Source: Gammaproteobacteria bacterium
GTDB lineage: Bacteria > Pseudomonadota > Gammaproteobacteria > Chromatiales > Chromatiaceae
Length of the DNA: 38,903 nt
Reading direction: 5' to 3'
NCBI GenBank assembly: GCA_020445205.1
Contig: JAGRHA010000212.1
Span: 1-38,903, forward strand
Of the stretch, positions 7,479 to 16,316 are shown piece by piece. A program made the position numbers and the translations under genes. The first letter of the stretch is position 1. Each line of letters opens with the position of its first letter. Below the pieces are notes generated by a model. That model did not search any database. It was not told the DNA's origin and saw only the letters and a list, made by a program, of their open reading frames with translations.

Positions 7479-8943
7479 CGCTCCGCCTTACGTTCTCCAG
7501 CGCCAGGTAATTGCCATCATATCCGGGCACATAGCCTGCCACACCGCGGCTGACGGCGACATTGGACTCGTACCACAGAGGCACATAGACCACGTCCTCG
7601 TGTACCTGCCGCTGCACCTCGCGCAGCAGAACTGCGGCCTGTGTCGCCGACAGCGTTTCAGCCGTCTCGATGAGCCGGTCCACGACGACGGACCGGTAGC
7701 GCCCGCGATTGGCACCAGCCGGTGGCTGCGAGACGCTGTGGAAGGCGTAGCGCAGAATGTCCGGGCTGTTTACGCCCACCCAGGCGAGACTGTACATCTG
7801 AAACCGGCCGGCCTTGATGTCACCGAAGAAGGTGCCCCAGTCATAACTGGCGATCTGCAGGGTTATGCCGACCTGCGCAAGCTGCTGCTGCAACACGTGC
7901 GCAATGCGCAGTCGCAACGGGTCCGTACTCGTCTTGTAACTCAGCGTCAGTGGGCGGTCTGCTTCGTAACCGACTTCGTGCAGCAGGCGCCGCGCCCGCT
8001 CCGGATCGTAGATCCGTGCCTGCAGACCATCGGCACCGGCCCAATGCTCGGGGCGCAGTACCGATTCGCCAGGTTCGGCACGTCCGGCGAACAGATAACG
8101 GACAATCGCTGCGCGGTCGATGGCGTGTGCGATCGCGGCGCGCACCTCGCGTTGTGCGAGCACCGGGTCGGTGAGATTGAATCCGAGGTAGGCGAACGTG
8201 GTGCCAGGTCGGGCCTGCAGCGCGACATCAGGCCGCCCCGCCAGATAGTCGAGCAGTTCGGGTGGCAGATCGTTCTGCAGCAGATTGGCTTCACCGCGCA
8301 ACAGCTTGAGCGTGCGCATCGTTGGATCGGCAACGGCTTCGAAAGCGATCTCTTGGCCGTCGCTACGACGGCGCACAATCAGGCTGTCGTCGGCACGACG
8401 CTGCACGAACGCAAACGTTCCGCTGCCCATGGGGTCGGTCAAGGCATGAGGCTGCCGCGCAGTCGCCGCCGGCAATATGCCGATGGTCAGACGTGCGGGA
8501 AACAACGGATCGGCGTGTGACAACTCGACCTCTATGGTTTCCGCATCGAGCGCGCGCATGGCATCGATGTGCGACAACCCGCCAGCATGCGGTGAAGCGA
8601 GCCGCGGATTCAGTATGCCGAGATACGTGGCGACGACATCATCAGCATCCGGTACGCGGCCATCCCAAAACGACGCTCTGTCGGCCTGCAGATGCAGGCG
8701 GAAGCGACGATCGGTCACTGCTTCCCAATTTGCCATCTTCGGTTGCGGATTGCCGTGTTCATCGAGCTCGACAAGGCGGTCGTACAACAAGGCGTTCACG
8801 CGTTCCGATGCAGCGTCGCTCGCGAGTCGTGGATCGAGCATTGATGGCGCCGTGGCAACGGCAAAAACGATGGTCGTGGAGGATGTCCTATCGCTGCAGG
8901 CCGCCAGCAGTACCAGCACACCCGCAAGCCAGTACCTCACCAT
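7468..8943 (-). CDS. Peptide-binding lipoprotein of ABC transporter (family 5)
   Basis: 491-residue extracytoplasmic solute-binding protein, SBP_bac_5 family. The N-terminus is a lipoprotein signal with lipobox LLAAC (cysteine at residue 16). The mature start has SMLDPRLASDAASERV, typical of the family, followed by LYDRLVELD and a FRLHLQADRASFWDGRVPDADDV region that matches the conserved domain I motif. The C-terminal half holds LRLRIAHVLQQQLAQVGI and DWGTFFGDIKAGRFQM. Relatives bind di-, tri- or oligopeptides, including murein tripeptide (MppA), or nickel; the ligand cannot be read from the sequence. The gene overlaps the CYTH gene by seven bases and the YkuD gene by 11, placing it inside one transcript. 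Confidence 0.9.
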   Translation of the reverse strand: MVRYWLAGVLVLLAACSDRTSSTTIVFAVATAPSMLDPRLASDAASERVNALLYDRLVELDEHGNPQPKMANWEAVTDRRFRLHLQADRASFWDGRVPDADDVVATYLGILNPRLASPHAGGLSHIDAMRALDAETIEVELSHADPLFPARLTIGILPAATARQPHALTDPMGSGTFAFVQRRADDSLIVRRRSDGQEIAFEAVADPTMRTLKLLRGEANLLQNDLPPELLDYLAGRPDVALQARPGTTFAYLGFNLTDPVLAQREVRAAIAHAIDRAAIVRYLFAGRAEPGESVLRPEHWAGADGLQARIYDPERARRLLHEVGYEADRPLTLSYKTSTDPLRLRIAHVLQQQLAQVGITLQIASYDWGTFFGDIKAGRFQMYSLAWVGVNSPDILRYAFHSVSQPPAGANRGRYRSVVVDRLIETAETLSATQAAVLLREVQRQVHEDVVYVPLWYESNVAVSRGVAGYVPGYDGNYLALENVRRSDAR

Positions 8944-9404
8944 GTCGAATAGGGATGCCTGCTCAGATTGCTGTTGTAGTAACGCGCGTCGGTCGACACC
9001 TCGTCACCCAGCCAATCGGGACGTTCGAACTCGTCGTCGGCCGTATCGAGTTCGATCTCTGCCACGATCAGTCCGGCATTGTCGCCATGGAATTCGTCGA
9101 TCTCCCAGAGGTGGCCGCCTCGCCGCACGTAATGCCGCGTCTTGTCGATCAGCGGCCGCAGTGCGACCTTTTCGATGAGTTCGCGTGCGTCGTCGAGCGG
9201 CAGGGGGTACTCGTACTCCAGCCGATGCACACCGTCGATGGAATGCTTGATGTTGAGTTCCGCCGATGCCCCGGCAATGCGCACGCGCACGGCCGTGGCG
9301 TCACCACGCGACAAGTAGCCCTGGACGAATCGCTGCGCATCATGCGCTTCATCTCGCCACGCGTCAGAGCGCAGCAGGAACTTGCGTTCGATCTCCGTAC
9401 CCAT
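8937..9404 (-). CDS. CYTH-domain protein, probable inorganic triphosphatase
   Basis: 155 residues forming one CYTH domain. The defining ExExK motif is E4-I-E6-R-K8 at the N-terminus. The barrel strands carry the expected alternating charged residues: RVRIAG (40-45), ELNIKHS (49-55), RLEYEYPL (61-68), KTRHYV (88-93), WEIDEFHG (100-107) and VAEIELD (114-120). Small bacterial CYTH proteins of this size, such as the Nitrosomonas enzyme, hydrolyse tripolyphosphate in a metal-dependent way; others are adenylate cyclases or have unknown roles. It is cytosolic. It lies two bases after rlmD and overlaps the peptide-binding lipoprotein gene, with no clear functional link to either. Confidence 0.87.
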   Translation of the reverse strand: MGTEIERKFLLRSDAWRDEAHDAQRFVQGYLSRGDATAVRVRIAGASAELNIKHSIDGVHRLEYEYPLPLDDARELIEKVALRPLIDKTRHYVRRGGHLWEIDEFHGDNAGLIVAEIELDTADDEFERPDWLGDEVSTDARYYNSNLSRHPYSTW

Positions 9405-9406
9405 GC

Positions 9407-10738
9407 CTAGTCCTTGTCGAACAGTGCAATGGACTCGACGTGAGCCGTATGCGGGAACATGTCCATCACGCCGGCCGCGACCAGTCGGTAGCCGTGATGC
9501 TTCACCAGCTCGCCGGCATCACGCGCCAGCGTGCCAGGGTAACAGGATACATAAACCAGGCGACGGGCGCCCAGGCGGGCCAACAGCGGCAGCACTTCGT
9601 ATGCCCCACTGCGTGGCGGATCGAGCAGGACCTTGTCGTAACGCTCGCGCAACCAGGGTTCGGCGCTGAGATCGGCGTACAGATCGGCGGCGAAGAATTC
9701 GGCGTTGTCGATTGCATTGCGATGTGCGTTGTCACGTGCACGCGCCACGAGTCCCGCATCGCCCTCCACACCCACCACATGCGCTGCGCGGCGGGCGATC
9801 GGCAGCGTGAAATTGCCAATACCGCAGAACAGGTCCAGCACCCGCTCATCGGACGAGGGCTCGAGCAACGCCATGGCGTGCGCGATCATCTGTCGATTGA
9901 TGTCGCTGTTGACCTGGGTGAAGTCTCCGGGCAGAAACCACAGCGTGAGGTCGTCGTCGGGCAGGCGATAGTGCAGGTCGATGCTGCCGTCGAGCGGAAC
10001 GACACTTTCCGGCCCGCCGGGCTGCAGGTAGAACACGACGTCGTGGCGCTCGGCGAACGCGCGCAATCGTTGTCCGTCGCCTTCGCCCAGCGGATCGAGC
10101 ACGCGCAGGACAAGCACGCAGCGCGCATCGTCCATGGCCACCTCGATTTGTGGCAGGCGCTGACTGATAGTCAGTGATTCAATCAACGCACTGAGTGCCG
10201 GCAGTAGCTCGCCGACATGCGGATGCAGCACATGGCAGCGTTCTACGTCGGTGACGAAACTCGAACCGCGCTCGCGAAAACCAACCAGGACCTTGCCCTT
10301 GCGGGGCACGTTCTTGACACCGAGTCGCGCCTTGCGCCGATAGCCCCAGGGAGAGCTGCTGCGCAATGGCGGCAGAACCCGTTCGGGCTCGACCCCACCG
10401 AGCTGGCGCAGATTGTCGAGAAGCACGCCTTGTTTCGCGGTCAGTTGAGCGTCAGCCGCCATGTGTTGCAGACTGCAACCACCGCACACGCCGTACTGTT
10501 CGCACTGTGGCATGACACGGTCGGGTGATGCGCGCACTACGCCGACCACCTGCCCCTCGTCGTGACTGCGACGACGACTCAGGTAACGGAAACGGACTTC
10601 TTCGCCGGGCAGCGCACCATGGATGAAGGTCGCTTTGCCCTCGACCTTCGCCACACCGCGTCCATCGTGCGCCATATCATGGATCTCGGCGGTGAATTCA
10701 CCTTCGGGCGGCCTCTGTCGCCGCCGTCTGCCGCCCAT
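9407..10738 (-). CDS. rlmD: 23S rRNA (uracil-1939-C5)-methyltransferase RlmD
   Basis: 443-residue SAM-dependent methyltransferase. An N-terminal TRAM domain (about 12-70) is followed by the four cysteines of a [4Fe-4S] cluster: C79, C85, C88 (in CGGCSLQH) and C168. The Rossmann methyltransferase domain shows VLDLFCGIGNFTLPIA, then LLDPPRSGA. The catalytic cysteine is C399 in VSCYPGTLARD. Most family members read SCNPATLARD there, so Tyr and Gly replace Asn and Ala beside the nucleophile. The ATG at 10738 directly abuts the stop of the exonuclease-like gene. Association with cysM is also seen in Pseudomonas. Confidence 0.93.
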   Translation of the reverse strand: MGGRRRRQRPPEGEFTAEIHDMAHDGRGVAKVEGKATFIHGALPGEEVRFRYLSRRRSHDEGQVVGVVRASPDRVMPQCEQYGVCGGCSLQHMAADAQLTAKQGVLLDNLRQLGGVEPERVLPPLRSSSPWGYRRKARLGVKNVPRKGKVLVGFRERGSSFVTDVERCHVLHPHVGELLPALSALIESLTISQRLPQIEVAMDDARCVLVLRVLDPLGEGDGQRLRAFAERHDVVFYLQPGGPESVVPLDGSIDLHYRLPDDDLTLWFLPGDFTQVNSDINRQMIAHAMALLEPSSDERVLDLFCGIGNFTLPIARRAAHVVGVEGDAGLVARARDNAHRNAIDNAEFFAADLYADLSAEPWLRERYDKVLLDPPRSGAYEVLPLLARLGARRLVYVSCYPGTLARDAGELVKHHGYRLVAAGVMDMFPHTAHVESIALFDKD

Positions 10739-11485
10739 TCAGGCATCCCTCCAGGCATCAAGGAACGCGGCAAGGTGGTGCGTCTGTGCACGCTGATGCA
10801 GCCATGCACGCACGGAATCCTCGGCCTCCCGTGCCGCGTCGGCGTCTATTTCCCCGGTCATCGAGAATAGCCGCAACGTCAGTAGAAACGTGTTGAGTGC
10901 GGCCACTTCCACATATGCTCTCACCGCTTCCGGCTCGCGCCGCAACCAGGCCGTATGCACATCATCATCGTCACGACCCAGCATGCCGGGATAGCCCAAC
11001 TTGCGCGCCGTCACATCGAGTGACGGCAGATCGTCTCCGGGCGGGGCCAGGCTCGCACGGATATCGACGTGAGATGCCGCCGCGCCACCGGCAGCATTCC
11101 AGTAGGCAGGCGCGCTGACCCGGTGCATCAAGGAGCGAAAATGCAGCAACGGCCTGTCGAGGTCGCGCCCGTCCCAGCAAACGACACGCGGATTGCGTGC
11201 GGCGGCCGCGTAATAGGCATCGAGCATTGTGCGTTCCTCGCCAGTACTGAAGTCGCATGATGTCACCCGCAAGCCGGCAGAGCCGTATTCGATGACACTG
11301 ATGCCGACCAGCATGCGCTGATCCCAGCGCAATGCTTCACTCGATCCCGTCTGCTGCTTGCGCTGATGGAATAGGACCTTGGACACCGCCTTATCGTCGA
11401 GATCGTCCAGGGCGTAAAGGCGGCGTGTGGTGGCGACGTCCGCCACGCTGGCCAATGCGAACACCGAGAAATGCATCGCCGTCAT
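10739..11485 (-). CDS. PolB-like 3'-5' exonuclease family protein, active site degenerate
   Basis: 248 residues matching the predicted PolB-like 3'-5' exonuclease family (DEDDy fold) by overall pattern: the N-terminal strand plus RRLYALDDL, the KQQTG segment, WDGRDLDRPLLHFRSLMH (104-121), LGYPGM and the final ALNTFLLTLRLF helix. As recalled, family members carry FDIET at motif I, but here residues 9-13 read FALAS, so both catalytic acids are missing. At motif III the usual Y-C-E-T-D is Y191-V-E-V-A195, so the last catalytic aspartate is also gone. D110 of motif II remains. The protein is therefore probably inactive as a nuclease. The start overlaps the cysM stop (ATGA); a second ATG at 11476 is possible. 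Confidence 0.78.
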   Translation of the reverse strand: MTAMHFSVFALASVADVATTRRLYALDDLDDKAVSKVLFHQRKQQTGSSEALRWDQRMLVGISVIEYGSAGLRVTSCDFSTGEERTMLDAYYAAAARNPRVVCWDGRDLDRPLLHFRSLMHRVSAPAYWNAAGGAAASHVDIRASLAPPGDDLPSLDVTARKLGYPGMLGRDDDDVHTAWLRREPEAVRAYVEVAALNTFLLTLRLFSMTGEIDADAAREAEDSVRAWLHQRAQTHHLAAFLDAWRDA

Positions 11486-12375
11486 TCCGACGGAAAGATG
11501 CCGGTCGACAGATAGCGGTCGCCTCTGTCACAGATGATCGTCACGATGACGGCATTCTCGACTTCTGCCGAAAGCCGCACCGCGGCGGCAATGGCGCCGC
11601 CCGAGGACACTCCACAAAAGATGCCCTCCTCGGCCGCCAGGCGCCGTGTCATCTCTTCGGCGGTATCCTGATCGACGTCGATTTCGCGGTCCACGAGCGT
11701 CGCATCGAAAATCTCCGGCACATACGCCGGCGGCCAGCGCCGGATCCCCGGAATCGACGAGCCCTCGGCGGGCTGGACGCCAATGATCTGCGGACGAGGC
11801 TGCTGTTCGCGCAGAAAACGCGCCGTGCCCGTGATCGTACCCGTGGTACCCATGGCGCTGACGAAGTGCGTGACACGACCGCCGGTGTCACGCCAGATCT
11901 CGGGCCCGGTGGTTTCGTAATGCGCGCGCGGATTATCGGCATTGGCGAATTGGTTAAGAACCTTGCCGCGTCCCTCGCGCTCCATGGCCAGCGCCAGATC
12001 GCGCGCACCCTCCATGCCCTGTTCGCGGGTGACGAGAATCAGCTCTGCGCCGTAGGCACGCATGGCGGCGCGACGCTCCACGCTCAGATTCTCGGGCATG
12101 ATCAAGACCATGCGGAATCCGCGGATTGCGGCAGCCATCGCCAGCGCGATACCGGTGTTGCCGCTCGTGGCTTCGATGAGGGTGTCGCCGGGTCGGATCT
12201 CGCCACGTGCTTCGGCGCCGCGGATCATCGACAGGGCCGGGCGATCCTTGACCGAGCCCGCCGGGTTGTTGCCCTCGAGCTTGGCCAGGATTACGTTGCT
12301 GCTGGCCCCCGGGATTCGCTGCAGGCGTACCAGCGGGGTATTGCCGACGGTGGCTTCGATCGTTGGGTATTCCAT
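11482..12375 (-). CDS. cysM: Cysteine synthase B (O-acetylserine sulfhydrylase, CysM type)
   Basis: 297-residue PLP enzyme making cysteine from O-acetylserine and sulfide or thiosulfate. The PLP lysine lies in [11 protein letters not shown], the substrate-binding loop is [12 protein letters not shown], and the phosphate-binding glycine loop is [20 protein letters not shown] distinguishes CysM from CysK (where the equivalent usually reads GPHKIQGIGAGF). The length agrees with E. coli CysM. It opens the minus-strand operon and diverges from the gacS-type kinase gene over 89 bases; no clear promoter hexamers stand out in that gap. Cysteine supply has no obvious link to the genes behind it. Confidence 0.94.
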   Translation of the reverse strand: MEYPTIEATVGNTPLVRLQRIPGASSNVILAKLEGNNPAGSVKDRPALSMIRGAEARGEIRPGDTLIEATSGNTGIALAMAAAIRGFRMVLIMPENLSVERRAAMRAYGAELILVTREQGMEGARDLALAMEREGRGKVLNQFANADNPRAHYETTGPEIWRDTGGRVTHFVSAMGTTGTITGTARFLREQQPRPQIIGVQPAEGSSIPGIRRWPPAYVPEIFDATLVDREIDVDQDTAEEMTRRLAAEEGIFCGVSSGGAIAAAVRLSAEVENAVIVTIICDRGDRYLSTGIFPSE

Positions 12376-12464
12376 GCGCCCAGTTTACTCAATCACTGCC
12401 GGCAAAACGAGGTAGTATCGCCGGGGCAGGCACTGCAAACGACATAGCCGCGGAACGCACACGC

Positions 12465-14852
12465 ATGGCGCTGAAGCCCCCCAAGTTCTACCGCTCCGAT
12501 CTCGTTTATTACCGCGAATACCTTGTCACGCTCGTGCCGGTGCTCAGTATCGCTGTGCTATTTGCCGTTTATCTCTGGCTCGGCGAGCAACGTCCGGGTC
12601 TGGCCGTCGCATGGCTGTTCGTCGTCGCCCTCGCCCTCACCGTAACCTTGTTCATCGCCGCCTACCGACTGCGCCACATGCTGCGTCCGCTGAAAATCGT
12701 CAACCGCGCCATGAAGCGGGTGCAGGACGGCGAGCGCGACGTGCACGTGATGCGCGTTTCGGACGGTGAGATGGGCGGGCTCGAATCGGGATTCAACGCC
12801 ATGGCCGAGGAGTTGGCCATGGCCCAGGACCGGCTGCAGGACAAGATCGATCAAGCCACGCGCGAGGCGCAGGAGAGTATGGAAGTGATCGAGATCCGCA
12901 ACGCGGAACTCGATCTCGCTCGCCGCCGTGCAATCGAAGCCAACCGCGCGAAATCCGAGTTTCTCGCCAACATGAGCCATGAGATCCGCACGCCGATGAA
13001 TGGCATCATCGGTTTCACCCGTCTGCTGGCAAAGACGGATCTCAATGAAAAACAAAATGATTTTCTCACGACAATTCAGAAGTCCGCGTCGTCGCTATTG
13101 CGCATCGTCGACGATATCCTCGATTTTTCCCAGCTCGAGTCCGGCAAGCTGGTACTCAACCACGAACCGTTTCAGCTGCGTGAATCGGTGGAGAGTGCGG
13201 TCACCCTGTGGGCACCGCAAGCACACGCACGGCACCTGGAACTGGTGTCCATGGTGTACAGCGACGTGCCTGACTATCTGGTGGGCGACGAAACCCGCAT
13301 CATTCAGATCCTCAACAACCTGCTCGGCAATGCCGTCAAGTTCACAGAACAGGGAGAGATCGTCGTCCGCGTCATGGTCGACGAGGAGGACGAGCACACG
13401 CTCAACGTTACGTTCGCCGTCAGTGATACCGGCATCGGCATCCCCCTCGGGGAACAGCAGCGCCTGTTCCTTGCGTTCGACCAGGGCAGCGCCAATACCA
13501 ACCGCTTGTTCGGCGGCACCGGCCTCGGTCTGAGCATCTGCCACGCGCTCGCCGTCGCCATGAACGGGCAGATCAACGTGACAAGCCGGCTCGGCGAAGG
13601 CTCGGTGTTCCGCGTGACACTACAGCTCGAGCGCGACCCCGACGAACCCGCCGTGCGCCACTCGCCACCGTTGAATCGCCGCGGCCTGTTGATCGAACGT
13701 CATAACCTCTCACGCATCTCGGTGCGCAACGCCCTCAACGATCTCGGCCTGGCCGTCGACGATATCTCGCGCGAAGCCGAAATCGCCGACCTCGACATGA
13801 CACGTTATGCACTGGTGGTGGTCGGCTGTTCGGACGACGAGCGCCATGTCAAAGAGACGCTGCACCTGATCGAAAGAATCCTTGAGGAATACCGACTGCC
13901 CGTGATTGCGCTCGTATCCAGCTCCGACGAAGAACTGCTCGCGCGGTTCACCAATCACGGCGTCAACGTGTGCCTGAGCAAACCCCCAAATCGCCGCCAC
14001 CTGCATCAGAGCCTGCGCGACTGTCTGCGCGCGGGCACGCCGGCCGCTCCCCCCGCTTTCCCGACGCCGGCAGCGGCTGGCAGCAACCCGATCGATGAAG
14101 CGGGGCCGCTGCTGCAGGGCAAGGTGTGTATCGCTGCCGACGATCATCCGATCAACCTGCAGCTGATCACGCATCTGCTGACCGACATGGGTGCCGCGGT
14201 GTTACAGGCTACCGACGGTGACGAGGCGGTCGAACTGGCAGCCAGGAATGCGGTCGATATGGCCTTCCTCGACGTCCACATGCCACGGATGAATGGGCTC
14301 GATGCGGCGCGTCATCTCCACGAGATGGAGAGTGGGCGACCACTGCACATTGTCGCCCTGACCGCAGATGCGGCAGAAAAGAATCAGCGTGACATCGCTC
14401 GCGCCGGGATCGACCGGTTCCTCATCAAGCCCGTCAACGAGGATGAACTGCGTACGACAGTCATCGATATTCTGGCGGGTCGCTTGCCGACGCCCTATGT
14501 CAAGGCCACCACCGAGTCCACGCCGGTGCGCGACTGGCCGGTACGCGACGAAGAGCAGGCACTGCGGATTGCTGGCGGATCGCAGAGCATCGCCAGCAAA
14601 CTCTTCTCGGAGTTGCGCAACGATCTGCCTGGTTCGGTTGACGAACTGAAACAGAAGGTGGGCGAGCGCGACTGGCCCGAACTATGGCAGCTTGCTCACC
14701 GCCTGCACGGTGCAGCTGCCGTCTGTGGCGTACCCGCTCTATACCGCACATTGGCCGATCTGCAACCCGCGATTTCGCTCGAAGACGAAGCGGCGGTGAA
14801 GGTCCTACTCGAACGCATCGAGTACGAAGCCGGACGGATCGCCGAACTCTGA
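12465..14852 (+). CDS. gacS: GacS/BarA-type unorthodox sensor histidine kinase lacking a periplasmic domain
   Basis: 795 residues. Two transmembrane helices (about 19-40 and 46-68) are separated by only five residues, so the periplasmic sensor domain of GacS/BarA is absent. Then follow a HAMP domain (about 67-120), a coiled coil, HisKA with phospho-acceptor H172 in [11 protein letters not shown], and an HATPase domain (N box 284-293, DTGIGIP 321-327, GTGLGLSI 351-358). A degenerate receiver (about 405-525) has VVVGCSDD where the acceptor aspartate should be. A full receiver (about 553-670) has D559, D560, D603 and K655, and an Hpt domain carries H745 in AHRLHG. The partner should be a GacA/UvrY regulator encoded elsewhere. 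The start at 12465 follows a longer open frame that lacks features. Adjacency to cysM supports the GacS assignment. Confidence 0.88.
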   Translation: MALKPPKFYRSDLVYYREYLVTLVPVLSIAVLFAVYLWLGEQRPGLAVAWLFVVALALTVTLFIAAYRLRHMLRPLKIVNRAMKRVQDGERDVHVMRVSDGEMGGLESGFNAMAEELAMAQDRLQDKIDQATREAQESMEVIEIRNAELDLARRRAIEANRAKSEFLANMSHEIRTPMNGIIGFTRLLAKTDLNEKQNDFLTTIQKSASSLLRIVDDILDFSQLESGKLVLNHEPFQLRESVESAVTLWAPQAHARHLELVSMVYSDVPDYLVGDETRIIQILNNLLGNAVKFTEQGEIVVRVMVDEEDEHTLNVTFAVSDTGIGIPLGEQQRLFLAFDQGSANTNRLFGGTGLGLSICHALAVAMNGQINVTSRLGEGSVFRVTLQLERDPDEPAVRHSPPLNRRGLLIERHNLSRISVRNALNDLGLAVDDISREAEIADLDMTRYALVVVGCSDDERHVKETLHLIERILEEYRLPVIALVSSSDEELLARFTNHGVNVCLSKPPNRRHLHQSLRDCLRAGTPAAPPAFPTPAAAGSNPIDEAGPLLQGKVCIAADDHPINLQLITHLLTDMGAAVLQATDGDEAVELAARNAVDMAFLDVHMPRMNGLDAARHLHEMESGRPLHIVALTADAAEKNQRDIARAGIDRFLIKPVNEDELRTTVIDILAGRLPTPYVKATTESTPVRDWPVRDEEQALRIAGGSQSIASKLFSELRNDLPGSVDELKQKVGERDWPELWQLAHRLHGAAAVCGVPALYRTLADLQPAISLEDEAAVKVLLERIEYEAGRIAEL

Positions 14853-14857
14853 GCGGA

Positions 14858-15595
14858 TCAGGTTGCAGACGGTTGCAGAAGCCGTTTCATGTCAGCGACA
14901 GCGGCATGCAGACCGCTGAACACCGCTCGACTGACGATCGCATGCCCGATATTGAATTCCAGGATCCCTTCGATAGCCGCCACGGCTTTGACGTTATGGT
15001 AGTCGAGCCCATGCCCGGCGTTGACCTGCAACCCCAGCTGCAAACCGTGCGTGACCGCGTTGGCGATTGCCGCGAGCGCGACCGAAGCGGCTTCTCGATT
15101 ATGTGCCTCGGCGTAGTGACCTGTATGAATTTCTACCACCGGCGCTCCGATTTCGTGCGCCGCGTCCAACTGCCGCGGATCGGCATCAATGAACAGTGAC
15201 ACCTGCACGCCGACTTCAGCAAGGCGCGCACAGTAATCGCGGAGATAGGCGATATTGGATGCCGCATCAAGGCCGCCCTCGGTGGTGAGTTCCTGGCGGC
15301 GCTCCGGCACCAGGCAGCAGTCTGCAGGTTTGATGCGACATGCGATATCGAGCATCTCTGCTGTCGCGGCCATCTCGAGATTCATCCGCGTCTGCAGCAT
15401 CCCGGCCAACACGTCGACATCGCGATCCTGGATGTGTCGCCGATCTTCGCGAAGATGCAGCGTGATCGAATCGGCACCGGCCTGCTCGGCAACAAGCGCC
15501 GCCTGCGTCGGCTCCGGATAACGTGTTCCTCGCGCCTGCCGCAAGGTGGCCACGTGGTCGATATTCACACCCAACAGTCGTTCGTAGCTTGCCAT
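14858..15595 (-). CDS. pdxJ: Pyridoxine 5'-phosphate synthase
   Basis: 245-residue TIM-barrel enzyme that condenses 1-deoxyxylulose 5-phosphate with 3-amino-2-oxopropyl phosphate to make pyridoxine 5'-phosphate. The start at 15595 gives [20 protein letters not shown], the conserved N-terminus with the substrate-binding residues. Further landmarks are [61 protein letters not shown] and [14 protein letters not shown]. It ends the lepA-lepB-rnc-era-recO-pdxJ series, and its stop lies five bases from the convergent kinase gene. The acpS gene that follows pdxJ in E. coli is not present here. Confidence 0.95.
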   Translation of the reverse strand: MASYERLLGVNIDHVATLRQARGTRYPEPTQAALVAEQAGADSITLHLREDRRHIQDRDVDVLAGMLQTRMNLEMAATAEMLDIACRIKPADCCLVPERRQELTTEGGLDAASNIAYLRDYCARLAEVGVQVSLFIDADPRQLDAAHEIGAPVVEIHTGHYAEAHNREAASVALAAIANAVTHGLQLGLQVNAGHGLDYHNVKAVAAIEGILEFNIGHAIVSRAVFSGLHAAVADMKRLLQPSAT

Positions 15596-15626
15596 CGGTT
15601 CTTCGCGTCTTTTGCAATATCCAGTA

Positions 15627-16313
15627 TCAACGAAACAGCGTTCGGCTGTGCAAGGGCTTACCATCCAGGTGGTAATCAATCACCTTGCGCATCAGCGTAC
15701 GCGCCTCGCGCAGCGCCGCGTCGTTGGCGAACTCGCCCGAGCGCAATCCCAACAGTGTATCGCCGCGCAGTGCATCGGTGTGCACGCCCGTCACGGGCGC
15801 CGGCCCGGCATCGATGCTGTAAGTGTACATTTGATCCGCGTACAACGGCTGACCCTCGTGGTCGTGATCGAGGGTCAGACCGAGGCCAAGCTCCTCCAGC
15901 AACCTGACCTCGAACCGCCTGAGCACCGGCTCGAGCGGTGAATTGTCTGCCAGGCTGTTCAGCGATTCGGCATACACGTCGAACAGGGACGGGTGGGCAT
16001 CGTGCCTCACCGTCAGTTTGAGCAGTAACTCGTTGAGATAGAAACCGCAATAGAGGCGTTGCCCCGACAATGCGACCGGCACCTGTAGCGCCTCGGCACG
16101 CACCAGGGTCGGCAGCTCTCCGCGGCCCTGGAAGGCAACCGATAGGGCCTGGAACGGATGCCGTACCGGCAGGCTGCTCTTTGGCCGCAATGCCCCGCGG
16201 GCAACGCAGGAAACCCGCCCGAGCTCGCGACAGAACAGGTCGACGATCAGGCTGCTGTCACGGTAGCGACGTGAATGCAGCAGGTACGCAGTGACCTGTG
16301 TCTCGCCGCTCAC
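15627..16313 (-). CDS. recO: DNA repair protein RecO
   Basis: 228-residue recombination mediator that works with RecR to load RecA on SSB-coated DNA. The N-terminal OB fold is recognisable from [19 protein letters not shown] and [15 protein letters not shown] (33-47). The helical C-terminal part has YLNELLLKL and [15 protein letters not shown], both typical. The start is a GTG at 16313, three bases after the era stop, with GGAG about six bases upstream inside the era 3' end. The order era-recO-pdxJ matches E. coli and Pseudomonas. The zinc cysteines found in some RecO proteins are not obvious here. Confidence 0.9.
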   Translation of the reverse strand: MSGETQVTAYLLHSRRYRDSSLIVDLFCRELGRVSCVARGALRPKSSLPVRHPFQALSVAFQGRGELPTLVRAEALQVPVALSGQRLYCGFYLNELLLKLTVRHDAHPSLFDVYAESLNSLADNSPLEPVLRRFEVRLLEELGLGLTLDHDHEGQPLYADQMYTYSIDAGPAPVTGVHTDALRGDTLLGLRSGEFANDAALREARTLMRKVIDYHLDGKPLHSRTLFR

Positions 16314-16316
16314 GGC

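Noticed and set aside
12376..12464. Shared promoter for cysM and the kinase in their 89-base gap
   Set aside because: Only weak hexamers at poor spacing were found on both strands, so no promoter was called.
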